Assembly: GCF_002234595.1 (NCBI RefSeq)
Contig: NZ_NMUL01000016.1
Span: 1 to 64,000, forward strand
Direction of reading: 5' to 3'
DNA length: 64,000 bases
From: Amycolatopsis vastitatis
GTDB taxonomy: Bacteria; Actinomycetota; Actinomycetes; Mycobacteriales; Pseudonocardiaceae
In this document: one piece after another, positions 59,092 to 64,000 of the stretch
Numbering within the stretch: the stretch's first letter is position 1
How the letters are laid out: every line of letters begins with the position of its first letter
Translations under genes and position numbers: made by a program
Notes under the pieces: model-generated
Seen by the model: the letters and a program-made list of their open reading frames with translations, nothing else
Database searches by the model: none
Told to the model about the DNA's origin: nothing

Positions 59092-60378
59092 TTGACAACA
59101 ATTGCGCCTTCGCGCGCCAAAACGGCCGTATTCGGCCTGTTCCTGTCCGTTTTCCTCGCGATGCTCGACGCCCAGGTCGTCGCCACCGCGCTCCCCCGGA
59201 TCGCCGCCGAATTCGGCGGCACCGGCGCCTACGCCTGGGTCACCACCGCCTACCTGCTCGCCGGGAGCGTCACCGCGCCGCTGTACGGCAAGCTCGGTGA
59301 CGTCTTCGGCCGCAAACGCGTGCTCCTGGGCGCGCTCGCCGTCTTCCTGCTCGGTTCGCTCGCCTGCGGCCTCGCGCCGACGGCCGGGTTGCTGATCGCC
59401 GGGCGGGTCCTCCAGGGCGCGGGCTCGGGTGGCCTGTTCGTCTCTGTCGGCGCTTCGCTCGGCGAAATGTTCACGCCGCGCGAAGGTGCGAAGTACTTCG
59501 GGTGGTTCTCGATCTGCTTCGCCGTCGCGTCGCTGTCCGGTCCGGTCGTCGGCGGCCTGCTCACCGGCCTGGCCGGCTGGCGGTCGATCTTCCTGGTCAA
59601 CCTGCCGCTCGGCCTGGTCGCCGTCGGCCTGCTCACGACCCTCGACCTGCCGCGGCGACGGAAAACCGCGCCGTTCGACTTCACCGGCGTCGTCCTGCTC
59701 GGCATCGCGATCACCGGCTTCACGCTGCTCACGCCGTGGTCGATCGCCCTCGGCGCGGCTTCGGCCGTCGCGTTCGGCTTCACCGAGCGGAAAGCGGCCG
59801 CACCGGTGCTGCCGCCGCGCCTGTTCCGCGACCGGACGTTCACCGTGTCCGTGCTGCTCAGCGTGCTCTCCGGGTTCGCGTTCCTCGGCTCGGTCAACTA
59901 CATCGCGGTCTTCCTGCAGGCCGACGCGGGTCCGGCCGAAGGCGGGCTGCGGCTGGTGCCGATGACGCTCGCCGTGTCGCTTTCCTCCGTGGTCGCGAGC
60001 AAGGTCATCGCCCGCACCGGCGCGTACCGCTGGGCACCGCGGCTGAGCATGGCGCTCGGCCTGGTCGCGGTGCTCGGCCTGCTCACCCTCGACGCACTGC
60101 CGCTCGTCCTCGGCTGCCTGGTCGTCTTCGGTCTCGCCGCCGGGCTCAACCTGCAGGTCCTCGCCATGGCCACGCAGAACACCGCACCACCCGCGGACCG
60201 CGGCGCGGTCGCCGCGGCCGTCAACCTCGCCCGTGCGCTCGGCTCGGCCCTCGGCCCGGTCGCGCTCGGCTTCGCCTACAGCGCCGGCCCGCACGGCGTC
60301 TTCCTCGCCTTGCTGCCCGTGCTCGCGCTCGCCCTCGTCACGGCGTTCGCGCTGCCGCACGTGCCGCTTTCCCGATAG
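59092..60378 (+). CDS. MFS transporter, DHA2 drug-efflux type
   Basis: 428 residues, 12-14 helices. AMLDAQVVATALPRI (motif D1) near 23, GKLGDVFGRKRVL (motif A) near 60, and RVLQGAGSGGLF / SGPVVGGLLTG (motif C) near 104-165. A drug-type proton antiporter. Start ambiguous: TTG at 59092 gives the usual N-terminus; GTG at 59041 adds 17 residues. An upstream 240-bp spacer has no gene and contains TTTTGACATCTAGTTG, a possible -35 region. An NmrA-like gene follows 10 bp later. Confidence 0.85.
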   Translation: MTTIAPSRAKTAVFGLFLSVFLAMLDAQVVATALPRIAAEFGGTGAYAWVTTAYLLAGSVTAPLYGKLGDVFGRKRVLLGALAVFLLGSLACGLAPTAGLLIAGRVLQGAGSGGLFVSVGASLGEMFTPREGAKYFGWFSICFAVASLSGPVVGGLLTGLAGWRSIFLVNLPLGLVAVGLLTTLDLPRRRKTAPFDFTGVVLLGIAITGFTLLTPWSIALGAASAVAFGFTERKAAAPVLPPRLFRDRTFTVSVLLSVLSGFAFLGSVNYIAVFLQADAGPAEGGLRLVPMTLAVSLSSVVASKVIARTGAYRWAPRLSMALGLVAVLGLLTLDALPLVLGCLVVFGLAAGLNLQVLAMATQNTAPPADRGAVAAAVNLARALGSALGPVALGFAYSAGPHGVFLALLPVLALALVTAFALPHVPLSR

Positions 60379-60388
60379 GAGAACCACG

Positions 60389-61243
60389 ATGATCTTCGTC
60401 CTCGGCGCCACCGGCAAGGTCGGCCGCCACCTCGTCCCCGCCCTGCTCGACGCCGGCGCCGCCGTCCGCGCGCTGACCCGCGACCCGGCGAAGGCCCGGA
60501 TCGACCCCCGCGCCGACGTGGTCCGCGGCGACCTCGGCACCTCGGACCTGCCCGCTCTGCTGGACGGCGCGGACCGCGTGTTCGTGCTGACCCAGGGGCA
60601 CAGCGCCGACCGGGAAGCGGCGGTCGCGCAGAGCGCCGCCCAGGCCGGCGTCACCCACCTCGTCAAGCTGTCGACCACGGGTGTCCACTTCGGACAGACC
60701 GATCCGGTCACCCGGGCCCACGCCGAAGCCGAGCAGGCGATCCGCGAAGCGGGCCCGGCCTGGACGATCCTGCGGCCGGGTGCCTTCATGGACAACCGGT
60801 TCGCCTGGCTGGGCCCGATCCGCGGGGAGAACGCGGTGTACGTGCCCGACACCGATCCGCCGTCCGCGCTGGTCCACGTCCGGGACATCGCCGCGGTCGC
60901 GACGCTCGCGCTGACGACGTCCGGCCACGCAGGCGCGACCTACGAGCTCACCGGCGGCGAAGCCCTCACCACCGCACAGCAGGTCGCGATCCTGGCCGAA
61001 GCGCTCGGCCGTCCGCTGAAGTACGTCGAAGAACCCGAAAGCGCGGCGAAGGACCGCATGATCCGGATGTACGGCTGGCCCGCGAAGGCCGTCGACGGCC
61101 TCTTCGCCCTCAAATGCGAGTCGGCCCCGCACGAAAGCGTCGTCTTCGACACCGTCGAGCGGTTGCTCGGCAGGCCGCCGCTCACCTTCGCGACCTGGGC
61201 ACGTGAGAACACGGCTGCGTTCGCCTACCATTACCAGGAGTGA
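60389..61243 (+). CDS. NmrA-like NAD(P)-binding reductase
   Basis: 284 residues. MIFVLGATGKVGRHLV Rossmann motif, LVKLSTTGVHFGQTDP near 92, ILRPGAFMDN near 126. No YxxxK. ATG at 60389 follows TAGGAG by about 7 bp; 10 bp after the MFS gene, so co-transcribed. Related to the product at 39195-40031. Substrate unknown. Confidence 0.86.
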   Translation: MIFVLGATGKVGRHLVPALLDAGAAVRALTRDPAKARIDPRADVVRGDLGTSDLPALLDGADRVFVLTQGHSADREAAVAQSAAQAGVTHLVKLSTTGVHFGQTDPVTRAHAEAEQAIREAGPAWTILRPGAFMDNRFAWLGPIRGENAVYVPDTDPPSALVHVRDIAAVATLALTTSGHAGATYELTGGEALTTAQQVAILAEALGRPLKYVEEPESAAKDRMIRMYGWPAKAVDGLFALKCESAPHESVVFDTVERLLGRPPLTFATWARENTAAFAYHYQE

Positions 61244-61261
61244 CGGCAGGGAGGTGACCGG

Positions 61262-61912
61262 ATGAGCGACCGCCTGCGCGTCCTCGTCGTGGACGACCAC
61301 CCCCTGTTCCGGTTCGGCGTCCGCACGCTGCTGGCCGCGGAACCCGAAATCGAGGTCGTCGGCGAGGCCGCGGGCGGTGCGGGCGCGATCGAAGCCGCGG
61401 CCGCCCTGCGCCCGGACGTCGTGGTCATGGACCTGCACCTGCCCGACCTGTCCGGGATCCAGGCGACCCGGCACATCGTGGCCGCGAGCCCGGGCACCGG
61501 CGTGCTGATGCTGACGATGGCCGACGAAAGCGAGTCGGTCTTCGCGGCGATGCGCGCCGGTGCCCGGGGCTACCTGCTCAAGGACGCCGAGCCGGACGAG
61601 ATCATCCGCGCCGTCCAGGCGGTCGCGCGGCGGGAGGCCATCTTCGGCCCCGACATCGCGAACCGCGTCCTCGGCTTCTTCCACCAGCCGCCCCCGGCGA
61701 GCGAGCCGGTGTTCCCCGAGCTGACCGGGCGCGAGCGCGAGGTACTGGCCCTGATCGCGGCCGGGCACAGCAACGGCGTCATCGCGTCCACCCTGTGCCT
61801 GAGCCCCAAGACCGTGCGCAACCACATCTCGAACGTCTTCGCGAAGCTCCACGTCGCCGACCGGGCCGAGGCGATCGTCCGTGCCCGGGAGGCCGGCCTC
61901 GGCGGGTCCTGA
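61262..61912 (+). CDS. NarL/FixJ-family response regulator
   Basis: 216 residues. Receiver domain with acid pair Asp11-Asp12 (VVDDHP) and phospho-acceptor Asp57 (VVVMDLHLPD), then LuxR HTH (LTGREREVLALIAAGHSNGVIA, KTVRNHISNVFAKL). No kinase gene adjacent on this strand. ATG at 61262 follows GGGAGGTG by 4 bp. Orphan regulator, presumably acting on nearby or developmental genes. Confidence 0.9.
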   Translation: MSDRLRVLVVDDHPLFRFGVRTLLAAEPEIEVVGEAAGGAGAIEAAAALRPDVVVMDLHLPDLSGIQATRHIVAASPGTGVLMLTMADESESVFAAMRAGARGYLLKDAEPDEIIRAVQAVARREAIFGPDIANRVLGFFHQPPPASEPVFPELTGREREVLALIAAGHSNGVIASTLCLSPKTVRNHISNVFAKLHVADRAEAIVRAREAGLGGS

Positions 61913-62024
61913 CGGGCGGCCGCCCGGGCAACATCGGGACGCCGGTCCCATGTGCCCGGGACACTCCGGCGGGCACTGTGGTCAAGGCGGGGGGTGGGAC
62001 CCTCGCCTCGTTCGAGGGGAATGG

Positions 62025-62663
62025 GTGACGATGTTCGAATCCGAGCGGACACCGGTGGTGGTCCGCGCCACCGATCCGATCCTGCACAACGGCGTCTGCA
62101 TGGCGCTGCGTTCGCGTGACGACGTCCGGGTGGTGGACGGCGACCCGGACGGCTCGGCCGTGGTCGCGCTGCTGGTCGCCGACCGGCTCGACGAGCCGAT
62201 GACCCGGCTGCTGTCCGCGCTCCACCACCAGGGCTTCACCCGCATCGTGCTGATCGCGGGCGAGGTCGACGACAACGAGATCCTCAACGCCGTCGAGCAC
62301 GGGGTCTGCGCGGTCGCCCGCCGCGCCGACGCCGGCCCGGAGGTGCTGGTCCGGCTGATCAAGGCCGCTGCGGCCGGTGAAGGCGCGCTACCGCCCGACC
62401 TGCTCGGCCGGCTGCTGAACCGGGTTTCCCGCCTGCAGCGCCAGGTGCTCCAGCCGCGCGGTCTCCACCTGGGCGGCATGAGCAACCGGGAAACCGAAGT
62501 GCTCCGGCTCGTCGCGTCGGGGTTTTCGACGCAGGAGATCGCCGACGAGCTGTGCTATTCGCAGCGCACGGTGAAAAGCATCCTGCACGACGTGACGAAT
62601 CGGTTCCAGCTGCGGAACCGGTCGCACGCGGTCGCGTACGCCCTGCGTGAAGGGCTGATCTGA
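62025..62663 (+). CDS. LuxR-family regulator with degenerate receiver domain
   Basis: 212 residues. N-terminal 130 residues resemble a receiver (VVRATDPILHNGVCMALRS, RIVLIAGEVDDNEILNAVEHG) but the acidic pair is not conserved and the phospho-Asp position is unclear. C-terminal HTH is complete (MSNRETEVLRLVASGFSTQ, QRTVKSILHDVT). An atypical response regulator. GTG at 62025 fits GAGGGG (5 bp); ATG at 62031 is alternative. Follows the first regulator by 112 bp. Confidence 0.82.
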   Translation: MTMFESERTPVVVRATDPILHNGVCMALRSRDDVRVVDGDPDGSAVVALLVADRLDEPMTRLLSALHHQGFTRIVLIAGEVDDNEILNAVEHGVCAVARRADAGPEVLVRLIKAAAAGEGALPPDLLGRLLNRVSRLQRQVLQPRGLHLGGMSNRETEVLRLVASGFSTQEIADELCYSQRTVKSILHDVTNRFQLRNRSHAVAYALREGLI

Positions 62664-62666
62664 CGG

Positions 62667-63950
62667 CTAACGCGGGACGCGTTCGGCGGGCCAGCGCACC
62701 CCGGGGACGTCGGTGGGCCGCGGCACCTTCAGGAAGAGGCTGAACACGGCCGGACGGCGGTTGGACAGCTCCAGCCGGCCGCCGTCCGCTTCGACCAGGG
62801 CCCGGGCCAGCGCCAGCCCGACGCCGGTCGAGCCACCGCCGGAGAAGCCGCGCTCGAAGATGTGCGGGGCCAGCTCGTCGGGCACGCCGGGCCCGGTGTC
62901 GCTGACCTCGATCACCACCGTGCCCTCGGCGTCGCCGCGGCGGGCGACGACGGTCACCGTGCCGGAGCCGTGGCGCAGCGCGTTGTCGAGCAGCACCCCG
63001 ATGACCTCGCGGAGCCGGCCCGGCGTCGCGCGCGCCATCAGCCCGTCGGCCACGCGCATGCGCAGGTTGCGGCCCTCCGAGCGGAGCAGCTCACGCCACT
63101 CCTGCGCCATCGCGGGCAGCTGCGTGGGCAGGTCCACCGGTTCCGCGCCGACCTCGCGCGCGGCGCGGGCCGCCGCCAGCAGCTCGTCGAGCGCCTCGGC
63201 GAGCCGGTCGGCCTGCTCCTGGGCGGCCTTGGACTCGTCGGCCACCTCTTCGTCCGGGTGCACGGTCAGGGGTTCCAGCCGCAGCTGCAACGCCGTCAGG
63301 CGGCTGCGCAGCTGGTGCGAGACGTCGCCGACGAGCTGGCGTTCGCGCTGCACGAGCTGGGCGAGCGCGGTGCCGGACGCGTCCAGTGCCTCCGCGACCA
63401 TGTCCAGCTCGCCGACGCCGTAGCGGCTCGGGTCGGGCCGGAAGTCGCCGCCGCCGAGCCGGGCCGCGCGTTCGGCGACGTGCCGCAGCGGCTTCGCGAG
63501 TCGTCTGGCCGTCGCGATCGCCACCACCGCGCCGGTGCCGACCGACAGCAGCACCAGCAGCACGACCACGAGCGTCACCGTCGTCTGCCGCTCGTGCATC
63601 GGGCCGGCCGGGACGGCGATCTCGACCTTGCCTTCCCGCGCCAGGTCGGCCGTCTCGGTGACGGTGACGGGACCCGGGTCGCTGCCGTAGCGCTTTTCGA
63701 TCTGGCCACTCGCCCGGACGGTCAGCAACCCGTTCGCCGGGACCGCCGCCCGCACCTGATCGAGGTCGATCTCCTCGCCGTTGGCGATTTCGGTGTCCAG
63801 GATGGCCGCCGCCGCGCGGGCGTTCTCGGCGAGCGTCTCGCGGTAGCTCGACTCGATCTGCCAGCTCGCCACGATGCCCAGCGGGATGCCGAGGACCGCC
63901 GCGGTGACGGCGACGGCCAGCAGGATGGCCAGCAGAATGCGGCGGCGCAC
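62667..63950 (-). CDS. Membrane sensor histidine kinase
   Basis: 427 residues. Transmembrane helices near 5-28 and 123-145 flank an extracytoplasmic sensor of about 95 residues; then HAMP, HisKA with His212 in GDVSHQLRSRL, and HATPase (LLDNALRHG, VSDTGPGVPDELAP, GVGLALARALVEADGG). GTG at 63950, 3 bp after the stop of an OmpR-type regulator that ends at the window edge, so they are a cognate pair. Ligand unknown. Confidence 0.92.
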   Translation of the reverse strand: MRRRILLAILLAVAVTAAVLGIPLGIVASWQIESSYRETLAENARAAAAILDTEIANGEEIDLDQVRAAVPANGLLTVRASGQIEKRYGSDPGPVTVTETADLAREGKVEIAVPAGPMHERQTTVTLVVVLLVLLSVGTGAVVAIATARRLAKPLRHVAERAARLGGGDFRPDPSRYGVGELDMVAEALDASGTALAQLVQRERQLVGDVSHQLRSRLTALQLRLEPLTVHPDEEVADESKAAQEQADRLAEALDELLAAARAAREVGAEPVDLPTQLPAMAQEWRELLRSEGRNLRMRVADGLMARATPGRLREVIGVLLDNALRHGSGTVTVVARRGDAEGTVVIEVSDTGPGVPDELAPHIFERGFSGGGSTGVGLALARALVEADGGRLELSNRRPAVFSLFLKVPRPTDVPGVRWPAERVPR

Positions 63951-63953
63951 GGC

Positions 63954-64000
63954 TTATTCGGCGTTGAAGCGGAAACCGACACCGCGGACGGTCGCGATCC
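63954..64000 (-). CDS. C-terminus of an OmpR-type response regulator (truncated)
   Basis: Only the last 15 codons are in the window, reading IATVRGVGFRFNAE and TAA; TVRGVGFRF is the typical end of the OmpR/PhoB winged helix. The gene continues past the right edge and precedes the sensor kinase by 3 bp. Confidence 0.8.
   Translation of the reverse strand, partial: IATVRGVGFRFNAE

Overview
This 64-kb window is high-GC actinobacterial chromosome. It most resembles Amycolatopsis or a related pseudonocardial genus. This is inferred from dense genes with many GTG and a few TTG starts, strong GGAGG-type ribosome sites, F420 biosynthesis, a mycobacterial-type arabinogalactan-linker locus, a giant SARP/NB-ARC/TPR regulator, and intergenic palindromes. 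No tRNA, rRNA, CRISPR array, insertion sequence or prophage was seen, so it reads as core chromosome with some accessory patches.

Layout. 1-5 kb: end of a secreted repeat protein, an AfsR-like regulator, two LOG-family hydrolases. 5.1-10.9 kb: a secreted degradative cluster of an M4 metalloprotease with a TTA codon in its signal peptide, an M28 aminopeptidase carrying the same C-terminal Ig-like plus P-domain cassette, and a GH18 chitinase. 10.9-19.1 kb: diaminopimelate genes dapE, dapD and dapC with 7Fe ferredoxin fdxA, plus a lipoprotein, a CHAD protein and a divergent flavin monooxygenase/TetR pair with a clear operator. 19.2-23.6 kb: GNAT, fbiA, fbiB, Nudix, then a small membrane protein and a GntR regulator. 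23.7-40.9 kb: envelope assembly: glycosylase, NDP-mannose pyrophosphorylase, wbbL, five further glycosyltransferase genes, rmlD, rmlB, two LCP ligases and a TIGR03089 protein. 40.9-45.1 kb: DoxX, a TetM/OtrA-like ribosomal protection protein, DUF1206 and small hypotheticals. 45.3-54.4 kb: fadE25-like acyl-CoA dehydrogenase, acyl-CoA synthetase, Lrp-type regulator, SDR, and purE-purK behind two GT87 membrane mannosyltransferases. 54.4-64 kb: degenerate GGDEF protein, a 731-residue sigma factor fused to an anti-sigma zinc finger, membrane and extracytoplasmic part, two GtrA proteins, an MFS exporter, an NmrA-like reductase, two LuxR-type regulators and a sensor kinase/response regulator pair cut by the window end.

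The gene order fbiA-fbiB ... manB-wbbL-rmlD-LCP-TIGR03089 ... fadE25-purE-purK-GtrA matches, from memory, the Rv3261-Rv3277 region of Mycobacterium tuberculosis. The extra glycosyltransferases, the fused sigma factor and the resistance gene look like insertions into that frame. The rhamnose enzymes, WbbL and LCP proteins together would make the rhamnose-GlcNAc linker and attach arabinogalactan to peptidoglycan; the GT87 and GtrA proteins fit polyprenyl-phosphate-sugar steps.

The least explained features are the fused sigma factor, the intergenic inverted repeats (5.3, 15.3, 23.6, 27.3, 34.2 and 40.9 kb), the TTA codon in the protease, and the leader of the ribosomal protection gene.
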